A stretch of DNA of 64,000 nucleotides from Paractinoplanes toevensis (GTDB taxonomy: Bacteria > Actinomycetota > Actinomycetes > Mycobacteriales > Micromonosporaceae): positions 62,001 through 126,000 of the forward strand of contig NZ_BOQN01000022.1 of assembly GCF_018332695.1 (NCBI RefSeq), written 5' to 3'. Made by a program: the position numbers and the translations under genes. Positions within the stretch are counted from its first letter, which is position 1, and each line of letters opens with the position of its first letter. Shown in pieces: positions 18,149 to 26,120 of this stretch. Under the pieces are notes generated by a model. That model did not search any database, was not told the DNA's origin, and saw only the letters and a list, made by a program, of their open reading frames with translations.

Positions 18149-18188
18149 AGCCGTTGCGGCCGGCGAGGCTTCGCCGGCCGCAACGGCT
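18149..18188. terminator. long perfect hairpin between two exoenzyme genes
   Basis: An 18-bp perfect stem (arms 18149-18166 and 18171-18188) with a GGCT loop. It lies 14 bases after the GH62 stop and 30 bases before the start of the CBM13 polyester hydrolase on the same strand. A short T-run follows only on the plus strand, so in the direction of these genes it resembles an intercistronic stem or attenuator more than a classical terminator. Confidence 0.6.
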
Positions 18189-18201
18189 TTGCAGAAGCCG
18201 A

Positions 18202-19596
18202 TCAGCGCTGGAGGGTGAGCAGACCCGGACGCCACGGCAGGTTGTTGTAGTCGCCGCCGGCGTTGGGGTCTTTGCCCTGGTAGAGCAACTGCATGTGGCA
18301 CGGATCGATGGTCTTGGTCTGATCCGGGTTGGTCCGCACCAGATCACCGTGGCTGATGTCGTTGGTCCAGCTGGCTCCGCTGTTAGCCTTGCCCGCGAAC
18401 GGGTTGCTCTCGGTCGCCGCCTGCGGGGTCCAGGAACCGCTGAGGCTGCTGGAGGTGAACGAGCGGAAGTAGCGGCCGTTCGCGCCGATCGCCTCGACGA
18501 TCATCAGGTACTGGTTCTGACCCTGCACCTTGTACACCTCGACCGCTTCGAACAGGTTGTTCGTCGAGTCGCTCATGATCGTCGTGTACGACGAGCCGAA
18601 GCTGCCCGGAAAGTTCCCGATCGGCATGCTGGCCCGGTAGATCTTGCCGTTGTCGCCGGCGAAGAACAGATACATGTTCTGGCCATCGCCGATCAACGTC
18701 TGGTCGATGACACCGTACGGGGCGTCGGAGATCGTCCCGGTGAACAGCGTCTGCACGCTCGACCAGCCGTTCGCGTTGGTAGGATCCGAGGAGGTCTTGT
18801 AACTGAACGACGTCGGGCCCCACTGATAGGCCAGCACCCAAATGTTCTTCGGCGCGAAGTACAACAACGTCGGCGCGACCGTGCCCTGACTCATCCCGTT
18901 CTGACTGGCCGAGGCCATATCCGACCAGTTGGTGAACAGACCGAAGTTCATCGAACCGTACGACCCGTTGGCCACGTTCGACGCGTACACCAGATGCTGG
19001 CCGTTGTAGACGACATTGGTGAAGTCCTTCAGCGACGTCCAGCCGTTCTTCGGACTGGCCAGCGAACCGGTCGACGTCCACCGGTACGACGACGGCAGCG
19101 GGCACGAGCTCCCGCCGCTGTTCGACGGGGACGGGGTCGGCGATGTCGTCGGCGAGGTGGTCGGCGAGGTGGTCGGGCCCACCCCGCCGGTGCACTCGAC
19201 GCCGTTGAGCGTGAAGCTGGACGGGCTGGGGTTGCTGCCGGTCCACGAACCGTTGAAGCCGAACGACACGGTGCCGTTCGTCGCGATCGAGCCGTTGTAG
19301 CCGGCGTTCTTCGCGGTCACCGCCGCGCCGCTCTGGGTCACGGTCGCGTTCCACGCCTGCGTCACGGTCTGCCCGGCGCCGTAGGACCAGGTGAGCGTCC
19401 AGCCGGACAGCGCGTCACCGAGGTTGGTGATCGACACGTTGGCGCCGAAGCCGCCCTGCCACTGCGACGAGACGGCGTAGTTCACCGAGCATCCGGCGGC
19501 GGCGGCGTGCGCGGGCATCGCCACGACGACCGCCGCCGCCAGCAGACCGAGGCCGCCCGAGAGCAGGCCGACGGTGACTGGTTTGGATCTGGTCAT
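18202..19596 (-). CDS. secreted CBM2-GH62 alpha-L-arabinofuranosidase
   Basis: A 464-residue secreted enzyme that removes arabinose side chains from arabinoxylan. Signal peptide (1-33), N-terminal CBM2 (about 34-135, [20 protein letters not shown]), Thr/Ser/Pro linker, then GH62 five-bladed propeller (about 160-464). GH62 marks: [82 protein letters not shown] and the end [14 protein letters not shown] precedes the ATG. Only 26 bases separate it from the upstream esterase gene, so both form one operon. Confidence 0.93.
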   Translation of the reverse strand: MTRSKPVTVGLLSGGLGLLAAAVVVAMPAHAAAAGCSVNYAVSSQWQGGFGANVSITNLGDALSGWTLTWSYGAGQTVTQAWNATVTQSGAAVTAKNAGYNGSIATNGTVSFGFNGSWTGSNPSPSSFTLNGVECTGGVGPTTSPTTSPTTSPTPSPSNSGGSSCPLPSSYRWTSTGSLASPKNGWTSLKDFTNVVYNGQHLVYASNVANGSYGSMNFGLFTNWSDMASASQNGMSQGTVAPTLLYFAPKNIWVLAYQWGPTSFSYKTSSDPTNANGWSSVQTLFTGTISDAPYGVIDQTLIGDGQNMYLFFAGDNGKIYRASMPIGNFPGSFGSSYTTIMSDSTNNLFEAVEVYKVQGQNQYLMIVEAIGANGRYFRSFTSSSLSGSWTPQAATESNPFAGKANSGASWTNDISHGDLVRTNPDQTKTIDPCHMQLLYQGKDPNAGGDYNNLPWRPGLLTLQR

Positions 19597-19622
19597 GGGT
19601 TTCTCCTGAGGGGGACGGGGAC

Positions 19623-20942
19623 TCAGCCGACGCCGCAGGCGGCGCCGTTGAGGGTGAAGCCGGACGGCGGGCCGGAGTTACCGGTGTGTGTCGCCTGGAA
19701 GCCGATGCTGACCGAGCCGCCGGCCGGAAGCGCGGCGTTGTAGGACACGTTGGCCGCGGTCACCGCACCGGAGCTGGGCGTGTAGGTGGCGTTCCAGCCC
19801 GAGGTGATCGTCTGCCCGGCGGGCAGCGTGAAGCCCAGCGACCAGCCGTTGACGGCCGTGGCCGACGTGTTGGTGATCGTGATGCTCTCGGTCAGGCCGG
19901 TGTTCCAGGCGCTGATCGTGGCCGCGACCCGGCACGCACCCGAGCCGGCCGGCGGCGAGCTCGACGGCGGGGTCGAGGGTGAGGTCGGCGGCGAGGACGG
20001 CGGGGTCGAGGTGCTGTCGAGGCCGAGGAACGAGATCGCGTACGCCAGCTGGCCGGACATCGGCAGTGCGTGGCCCACGCCGGCGATGCTGATGCCCTCC
20101 ACCGTGGCCCGGGTGCTCGTGGTGCCGTACCGGGTGCGCGTCCACGAGGACTGGGGATGGTCGGTGAACGCGGGGGTCTGGCTCAGCCCGTGCAGGGCGG
20201 TCCACTGTTTGATCTCCTCGCCGAAGTTCGGATAGGAGAGCGTGGTGTCGGTGGTGCCGTGCCACAGCTGCATGCGCGGGTAGCTGCCGCTGTATCCGGG
20301 GTACATCGCGCGGGCCTGGCTCGCCCACTGGTCGGCGGTCTTGATCAGGCGCCCGCCGGAGCAGGTGCTGTTCCACAGCGAGCCGTCGGTGGTCGCGAAG
20401 CAGCCGGCCGGGACGCCGGAGAACGCCGAGGCGGCCGAGAACACGTCCGGGTACTCGGCGGCGAGCACGTTCGTCATCATCGCGCCCGAGGAGAAGCCGC
20501 TGACCACGATGCGGGCCGGGTCGACGTTGTAGTGCGAGCGGGCCCAGGCCACCATCGACATGATGCCGGTGGAGTCGCCGCCGCCGTCGCGCTTGAGGGC
20601 CTGCGGCGTCGAGACGTCGAAGCAGCTTCCGCTCCGGGTGGCCTCGGGCAGCACGATGACGTAGCCGTAGCGGTCGGCCGCGGTGACGTAGTCGTGGCCG
20701 TTGCCGTTGAAGATGCCGCCGGCCGAACCGCTGCAGTAGTGCACGAGCAGCAGCAGGGCCGGTTTCGGGGCGACGTTGTTCGGCACGTAGACGTACATGT
20801 TGAGGTTGGTCGGGTTGTTGCCGAAGCCGGTCACCCGGGTCAGCGCCGCCGCGGCGGCGGGCCGCGCCAGCAGCAGCACCGAGGCCGCGATCAGGGGAAG
20901 CATGGCCATCGAGAGGACGAGGCGTAGGTACCTTCGCACCAC
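19623..20942 (-). CDS. secreted PHB-depolymerase-type esterase (CE1-like) with CBM2
   Basis: A 439-residue secreted esterase: signal peptide (1-33), alpha/beta hydrolase of the poly(3-hydroxybutyrate)-depolymerase family (about 34-310), Ser/Pro linker and CBM2 (about 340-439). Marks: [16 protein letters not shown], nucleophile elbow [20 protein letters not shown], acid region [14 protein letters not shown] and His in GVGHALPM. The fusion with CBM2 and the GH62 neighbour favour acetylxylan or feruloyl esterase (CE1) over PHB depolymerase, though the latter cannot be excluded. First gene of the operon, with a CebR-like palindrome about 75 bases upstream. Confidence 0.87.
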   Translation of the reverse strand: MVRRYLRLVLSMAMLPLIAASVLLLARPAAAAALTRVTGFGNNPTNLNMYVYVPNNVAPKPALLLLVHYCSGSAGGIFNGNGHDYVTAADRYGYVIVLPEATRSGSCFDVSTPQALKRDGGGDSTGIMSMVAWARSHYNVDPARIVVSGFSSGAMMTNVLAAEYPDVFSAASAFSGVPAGCFATTDGSLWNSTCSGGRLIKTADQWASQARAMYPGYSGSYPRMQLWHGTTDTTLSYPNFGEEIKQWTALHGLSQTPAFTDHPQSSWTRTRYGTTSTRATVEGISIAGVGHALPMSGQLAYAISFLGLDSTSTPPSSPPTSPSTPPSSSPPAGSGACRVAATISAWNTGLTESITITNTSATAVNGWSLGFTLPAGQTITSGWNATYTPSSGAVTAANVSYNAALPAGGSVSIGFQATHTGNSGPPSGFTLNGAACGVG

Positions 20943-20978
20943 GGCTCCTTTCCGCGATTCCGGGGAACCGCAATCGCG

Positions 20979-21027
20979 TTACGTTAGCGTTAACAAACGT
21001 AAGGCGGACATTACGGGAGCGCTCCCA
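20979..21027 (-). promoter_or_regulatory. two operator-like palindromes upstream of the CE1-GH62 operon
   Basis: TTACGTT (20979-20985) and AACGTAA (20996-21002) form an inverted repeat with a 10-base spacer that itself contains GCGTTAAC. A perfect 12-bp palindrome GGGAGCGCTCCC follows at 21015-21026 and matches 13 of 14 positions of the CebR box TGGGAGCGCTCCCA known from Streptomyces cellulose-use genes. Binding by a LacI-family protein is inferred. Confidence 0.6.
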
Positions 21028-21603
21028 GACATTCAAGAAGATAACTACGTTTAAACGCCCATCCACCGTATAACAGTTTTTTAGCAATGGATTTCGGTAA
21101 CTGCCGCCGGGCGCACTTATCGAACTTCATCATTGACAACGGCCGATGTGCGCGACCTCGTCGAGGAAAACGTTTCCGCGTGGCGTATGTCGCCCGACGG
21201 TCTGCCCAGCTGCGCGATCGGCTGGGTTGACCGGCCTTACACCGATGAACAGCCCGTGGCAGGACACCGACTCCGGCCGGAATTTCGGCTGGCGTTGCCG
21301 GCAGGCCACCCTCAACGGTCAGCAGGCGTTCGTCGTGGAATACGTCGTCTGCGTCTACTGCCGGATCGGGTGGGTTGACAAGCCGTACACCATCGAGCAC
21401 TACCAGCGCAGCATCTGAAAGACGAAAACTCTCTCCTGCGCGTCACCCCGTGGCCGACTTCGCCCGCGTGCTCTGAGGCGTCCGCCTAGGTCTGTCCGGG
21501 GCACTGACCTGCGTCCCGACCGTGCCGGTTCGACAAGACCGGTGCCGGACCGAGCCGGCCAAGCGTCGGCTGTCCGGGAACGCCCGCGGTTCAGTGTCGA
21601 CGT
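21028..21603. other. intergenic stretch with a diverged direct repeat
   Basis: No complete gene. Two diverged 28-base repeats (21216-21243 and 21364-21391) each encode GWVD-[RK]-PYT on the plus strand, but in different frames; the second is followed by IEHYQRSI and a stop at 21418. This looks like a decayed small gene. The rest shows nothing I recognise. Confidence 0.4.
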
Positions 21604-22239
21604 TCACGAGCCGGCCTTCCGTGTAAACGTGAGGTGGGTGACGCCGCTGGGCGACGAGACCGCCTCGACGTCGTAGGCATCCTCGAGGGCCTCCAAGCCG
21701 TCCCAGATGCGGACGCCGCGGCCGAGCACGATCGGGACCTGGACCAGATGCATGTGGTCGACGAGCCCGGCGGCGAGAAAGTCGCGTACGACGGTGGGGC
21801 CGCCGCCGATCCGGACGTCCCGGCCCTCGGCTGCTTCGCGGGCCGTCTCGAGCGCCTCGGCCGGGGCCGCGGCGAGGAAGTGGAACGTGGTGCCGCCCTC
21901 CATCTCGATCGACGGCCGAGGACGGTGAGTCAGAACGAAGGTCGGTGTGTGGAACGGCGGGTTCGGGCCCCACCAACCCTTCCAGGCCGTGTCGTCCTGC
22001 CAGCCGGGCGGGCCGAACTTGTTGGCGCCCATGATCTCGGCGCCGATGCCGTGACTGTGGCGCTCGGCGAAGGCGTTGTCGACGCCGGCGGTTCCGCCCG
22101 CGTCCCAGAACCGGGTACCGAACATCCACTCGTGCAGACGCTCGCCCGCATGGCCGAACGGTGCGTCGGCGGACTGCGGCTCGCCCGTGCCGAAGCCGTC
22201 GAGGGAGATGGACAGGTTGTGGATCCGTGTAAGTGACAT
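21604..22239 (-). CDS. dihydrofolate-reductase-family protein (RibD C-terminal fold)
   Basis: A 211-residue protein of the RibD_C/DHFR-like fold common in actinobacteria. Marks: NLSISLDGFGTGEPQ start, GANKFGPPGW, PTFVLTHRPRPSIEMEGGTT, RIGGGPTVVRDFLAAGLVDH and QVPIVLGRGVRIWDGL. These proteins bind NADPH; most have no assigned substrate. AAGGAG precedes the ATG. A related but distinct copy lies divergently at 22868. Confidence 0.85.
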   Translation of the reverse strand: MSLTRIHNLSISLDGFGTGEPQSADAPFGHAGERLHEWMFGTRFWDAGGTAGVDNAFAERHSHGIGAEIMGANKFGPPGWQDDTAWKGWWGPNPPFHTPTFVLTHRPRPSIEMEGGTTFHFLAAAPAEALETAREAAEGRDVRIGGGPTVVRDFLAAGLVDHMHLVQVPIVLGRGVRIWDGLEALEDAYDVEAVSSPSGVTHLTFTRKAGS

Positions 22240-22867
22240 CCGCGCTCCTTGATTGGTGATGCGCTGTGCAACCGGGTCTGGGGAGATTGACCAGAGCGAC
22301 CGGAGATTCTCATCGGCCGCCGAGGTCGGAATGCGCGACGCCAGTACCTACCGGACGTGAGACCTACTGTCATTGCCGATCAGCGCACCGAGTACGCCGT
22401 TCGTTTCATGATCCTCTGTTTGGGCACGCCCAACGACGTCGTCGGCGCTCCTCCTGAAGTATGAGTCCGAAGATCCCTCCACCGACGGAGGCGTCGGCTA
22501 TCGCCGGTTGCCTAGGGTGAGCGGCATGATCGATGGCGGCCTCACCACACCGGCCGCATAAGTGAGGAGCGGGCAGGCCACGGACGGCGGTACGTGAGCG
22601 CGACGAGCTTGCGGTGCGCGACCTCGGCCCGTTCGAAGTTACGTCGGTGAGCTACCGGTGATGGGATCCGATCGGCTGCGCGTTGTCTCTGTCGGGCGGC
22701 ACGACGGTGTCCAGCAACTGCCGGACGACCCGCGGCGCGCTTTGCCCACGTAGGTGAACCGGCTATGCCGGGCGTCTCACAGAGTGCAACGTGACTGAAG
22801 TTCAACGACGAACCCGAGACTTCCGCATATCGACAGGGCGTCGTAAGGCGCGGCCAAGGGAGACATT
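22240..22867. other. intergenic stretch between divergent RibD-like genes, nothing recognised
   Basis: Short open frames on both strands are Arg/Pro-rich with no recognisable domain. I see no repeat or RNA gene. The promoters of the two flanking genes must lie at its ends. Confidence 0.4.
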
Positions 22868-23443
22868 GTGACCGGCACGTACACCTTCGACATCTTCAGC
22901 ACCCTCGACGGCTTCGCCAACCACAGCGGCGACTGGGGCGGCTACTGGGATAAGCAGGGCCCCGAGTTCCTCGCACATCGCGCCGCCGCCTACCGCGATC
23001 CCCTGCGCATGGTGCTCGGAGCGACGACATACACGTCGAACGCGCCGTTCCTCACGCCCGGCTTCGACCGCGGCCTGTTCGACGAATGGATCACGCGCAT
23101 GTTCGACTCCCCCGTCACGGTGCTCTCCAACCGCCTGACCGAACCGCTCCCATGGCCGGACACGACCATCGAGGCCGGCGACCCGGTCGAGGTGGTCACC
23201 CGCCTCAAGGCCGAATCCGACGTGCCGCTGCGCTCCCACGGCAGCCTGACACTCAACCGGACACTGCTGAACGCCGGCCTGATCGACGCCATCGAGGTGA
23301 CGGTCTTCCCGGTGATCTCCGGCACGACCGGCGTGGACCGCGTCTTCGACGGCGCGGACGACTTCGACCTCGAACTGCTCGACGCCCGGACCTTCGACGG
23401 CCACACCCAGGTGCTGACCTACCGGCCGACCCGGCACAGGTGA
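22868..23443 (+). CDS. dihydrofolate-reductase-family protein (RibD C-terminal fold)
   Basis: A 191-residue RibD_C/DHFR-like protein: FDIFSTLDGFANHSGDWGGY start, MVLGATTYTSNAPF, VTVLSNRLTEP, SHGSLTLNRTLLNAGLIDAI and VTVFPVISGTTGVDRVFDGA. It starts at GTG 22868 with AAGGGAGA seven bases upstream. Probably an NADPH-dependent reductase of unknown substrate. Divergent from the related gene ending at 21604. Confidence 0.85.
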   Translation: MTGTYTFDIFSTLDGFANHSGDWGGYWDKQGPEFLAHRAAAYRDPLRMVLGATTYTSNAPFLTPGFDRGLFDEWITRMFDSPVTVLSNRLTEPLPWPDTTIEAGDPVEVVTRLKAESDVPLRSHGSLTLNRTLLNAGLIDAIEVTVFPVISGTTGVDRVFDGADDFDLELLDARTFDGHTQVLTYRPTRHR

Positions 23444-23674
23444 TCCGCCTGCTCCGCCTCGACCGAGCAGTTGCTGGCCTTCGCCGTCGCCTCGGGGCCT
23501 CAAATTTGGCCCACATCCGGTTGCTGCTCCTGCTGCGGAAGCCAATGAACGACCCCTCTACCTGACGATCCGGGGCGGCGCCAGACTGACGGATCGTGAT
23601 CTGGATAGAACGCGGGGCGTCCGAACAACATGCGATCTTGAGCCCCAGGCGACCGGGTCGCGCCGATGGGAGTG

Positions 23675-24418
23675 CTAGGTACGAAGGTAGGAAGCGCCGT
23701 TGAGGTCGACGATGCCGCCGGATGCCCATTCCGCGTGGGGTGACGCCAGCCAGTGCACCGCGGCTGCGACTTCCTCGACCCGTCCGGTCCGCTGGAACGG
23801 GCTCTGGGAGCTCATTTGCGAGGCGAGCGGTGACTTCCGGACGAGTTCGGTGTCGATAGGTCCGGGAGCTACCGTGGTGACGGCGATGCCGGACGGTGCC
23901 AGCGCGATCGCCAGCGACTGACCCAGCGCGTTGAGTCCGGCTTTGCTCGCGCCGTATGCGGGTGCGTCCGGCATGCCGCGGAAGGCGCCCCGGGACGAGA
24001 TGTTGATGATTCGGCCCCCGCCGGCGGTACGCATGTGCTGAGCGGCGCACCAGATGACGTTGGCTGTGCCGGTGAGGTTGGTGTCGAGGACACGTCCCCA
24101 CCGCTGCTGCCACTCGTCGTACGAGCAGTCCAGTAGGTCGTGTGGCACGTAGTCGGCGGCATTGTTGACGAGCACATCGAGTCCGCCGAGTAACTCCGCG
24201 GCGCTGTCGACGGCGACGCGTACGGCCCCGGGGTCGCGCAGGTCGGCCGCCACCGCTACATGGCCCCGTCCCGGAAGCGAATCTCGCAGTTGAGCGGCGA
24301 GAGCCTGGGAGGTCCGGTAGTGGATGGCCACGCGGTCACCGCCCGCGGCGAAGGCCTCCACTACCGCGGCGCCGATGCCTCGGGACCCACCGGTCACCAG
24401 AACTCGTCGAATCGTCAT
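23675..24418 (-). CDS. short-chain dehydrogenase/reductase (classical SDR)
   Basis: A 247-residue classical SDR. Cofactor motif VTGGSRGIGAAVV, structural NNAADY, catalytic Ser in INISSRGAF, YGASKAGLNAL (Tyr and Lys), and PGPIDTELV. Arg in IHYRTS suggests NADPH preference. Complete length for the family. It follows the AraC gene by about 40 bases on the same strand, so the two are probably co-transcribed. Confidence 0.9.
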   Translation of the reverse strand: MTIRRVLVTGGSRGIGAAVVEAFAAGGDRVAIHYRTSQALAAQLRDSLPGRGHVAVAADLRDPGAVRVAVDSAAELLGGLDVLVNNAADYVPHDLLDCSYDEWQQRWGRVLDTNLTGTANVIWCAAQHMRTAGGGRIINISSRGAFRGMPDAPAYGASKAGLNALGQSLAIALAPSGIAVTTVAPGPIDTELVRKSPLASQMSSQSPFQRTGRVEEVAAAVHWLASPHAEWASGGIVDLNGASYLRT

Positions 24419-24458
24419 GTACCAGGTCTTTCTGCTGGTGCGGCCGGGTGTAAGCCGA

Positions 24459-25370
24459 TCAGATCTTCCGCGATGCGGACGGGGCGCCGGTGCGGGTGTA
24501 CGCGCGCAGGTGTGCGTCGCGCGTCGGCGGATTGCCGAACTGGCGCCGGTAGTCGCGGCTGAACTGTGCGGGGCTTTGGTAGCCGACGCGGCGGCTGATC
24601 CCGGCGATGTCGGCGGGGTCGGCGGCCAGCAGGAGCCGGGCCTGTTGCAGCCGGATCTGTTTTTGGAACTGGATGGGGCTCATCGCGGTGACGGTCTGGA
24701 AGTTGCGGTGGAAGGCGGAGGTGCTCATGCCTGCCTGCTGGGCCAGCTCCTCGACCCGGAAGGGCTGCGCGTAGTCGTCGCGGATCCGTTGGACAGCGCG
24801 GGCGATGTGGCTCAGGCTGCTGTCGGGAAAGCCGAACTGGCGTACGGTGGCGCCCTGCTCGCCGGTGATGAGCCGCCAGATGATCTCGCGTTTGATCAGG
24901 GGGGCGAGCACGGGGATGTCACGCGGCCGGTCGAGCAGGCGCAGCAGCCGGACCGCGGCTTCGACGAGCTCAGCCGGCGCGGTGCTCACGGCCAGTCCCG
25001 GCGCCGTGTCCGGGTCGAGAGCCGCCGGTTCGTCCGCGCCGGCCTGCAGCAGCACCTCGGCGATGGCGGACGGATGCAGGGTCAGCCCGAATCCGAGGCC
25101 GGGCTCCTGCGGGCTCGCCTTCTCGAAGTAGGCAGTGACGGGCAGGTCGACCGAGGCGATGAGGTACTGCCCGGCCCGGTACTCGTACAGATGTTTGCCG
25201 AGCGCGAAGCGTTTGGTCCCCTGGGCGACGAGCGCCAGCACTTTGCCGTACGTGGTGGGAACCGGCGGTTGAGGCCGTTCGGCTCGGAAGATGCGCAGGT
25301 CCTCGATCGGCGTGCTGAGGTCGGGCCGAGCATGGCGGGCGAGCAGATCGCGCAACTCGTCGAGCGACAT
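24459..25370 (-). CDS. AraC-family regulator with AraC_N ligand domain
   Basis: A 303-residue regulator: AraC_N-type sensor domain (about 25-190) with FALGKHLYEYRAGQYLIASV, then the AraC helix-turn-helix pair (about 205-300): FRVEELAQQAGMSTSAFHRN, SPIQFQKQIRLQQARLLL, ISRRVGYQSPAQFSRDYRRQ. AraC_N regulators often control an adjacent oxidoreductase, and an SDR gene follows. The frame is open to 25493, but I prefer ATG 25370 (GAGGAC upstream, family-like start MSLDELRDLLARH); the longer form would overlap the divergent gene region. Confidence 0.82.
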   Translation of the reverse strand: MSLDELRDLLARHARPDLSTPIEDLRIFRAERPQPPVPTTYGKVLALVAQGTKRFALGKHLYEYRAGQYLIASVDLPVTAYFEKASPQEPGLGFGLTLHPSAIAEVLLQAGADEPAALDPDTAPGLAVSTAPAELVEAAVRLLRLLDRPRDIPVLAPLIKREIIWRLITGEQGATVRQFGFPDSSLSHIARAVQRIRDDYAQPFRVEELAQQAGMSTSAFHRNFQTVTAMSPIQFQKQIRLQQARLLLAADPADIAGISRRVGYQSPAQFSRDYRRQFGNPPTRDAHLRAYTRTGAPSASRKI

Positions 25371-25508
25371 GTCCTCGATTGAAACATCCGGGTCAAGATC
25401 ACCGCCCGTGCCGCGCGACGGTGAGCCGGCGAAGCGCGCGTCGGCCACCGGGCGGCGCCCGGCGGTTAGGTCATTCGACAGATGCACGCTCACCGGGCCT
25501 GCTCAAGC

Positions 25509-26120
25509 ATGGAACTCGTGACTTCTTCCGAAGGCGAGCGCCTCCTGCCGCCGGGGCCCGCGCTGCGGACGCGTGAGGTCCGCGACCGTGCCCTGTTCGA
25601 CCTGGACGACGGTCCGGTCACGCCGTCGAACCACGCGGATCTGATGGCGGTGACGCGGTTGCTGGATGCGCTGCTCGCGAGCCTGCTCGTGTCCTCGCTG
25701 CAGTACGAGCAGCACGCGCTGGCCATCCGCGCGCCGTCCGCCCGGCCGTTCGCGGATTTCCTGTTCGCCTGCGCCGATCGCGACCGTGGTGACGCGCGCC
25801 GGCTGGCGGAGCGGATCCGGCAGCTCGGCTTCGTCGGCGAATACGATCCGCAGTATCTCGGCGTGCGGTCGCGGCTGACCTTCCGGGCGTACCCCGGGGA
25901 GCACCCCGCGGCCATCGTGACGCAGAACCTCGTCGGGGTACGGATCCTGGTGCAGACGTTGCAGGAGGCGGTGCGCTGGCTCGGCACCGATGATCCCACC
26001 ACCCGGCGTCTGCTGGAACGGCTGCTGGAGGAGAAGGAGACGCAGGCCGACGGGCTCACCGCGCAGCCCTTTCCGCAGGAGGTGGCGACATCGCATCCCG
26101 CAGCCCGGACCGAGAGGTGA
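25509..26120 (+). CDS. ferritin-like (bacterioferritin/Dps-type) four-helix protein
   Basis: A 203-residue protein with a helical bundle resembling ferritin-like proteins: VTRLLDALLASLLVSSLQYE, ACADRDRGDARRLAERIRQL, ILVQTLQEAVRWLGTDDPTT and LLERLLEEKETQADGL. Acidic and His residues at helix positions (YEQHA, EEKETQADG) are consistent with metal binding, but the sequence is diverged. Start ATG 25509 is chosen over an in-frame 25482 that overlaps the divergent AraC leader. Its 3' end overlaps the convergent LuxR gene by 65 bases. Function uncertain. Confidence 0.6.
   Translation: MELVTSSEGERLLPPGPALRTREVRDRALFDLDDGPVTPSNHADLMAVTRLLDALLASLLVSSLQYEQHALAIRAPSARPFADFLFACADRDRGDARRLAERIRQLGFVGEYDPQYLGVRSRLTFRAYPGEHPAAIVTQNLVGVRILVQTLQEAVRWLGTDDPTTRRLLERLLEEKETQADGLTAQPFPQEVATSHPAARTER

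Noticed and set aside
19623..20942. Calling the CBM2 esterase a PHB depolymerase
   Set aside because: The fold family includes PHB depolymerases, but genomic partners and the CBM2 favour a hemicellulose esterase; substrate left open.
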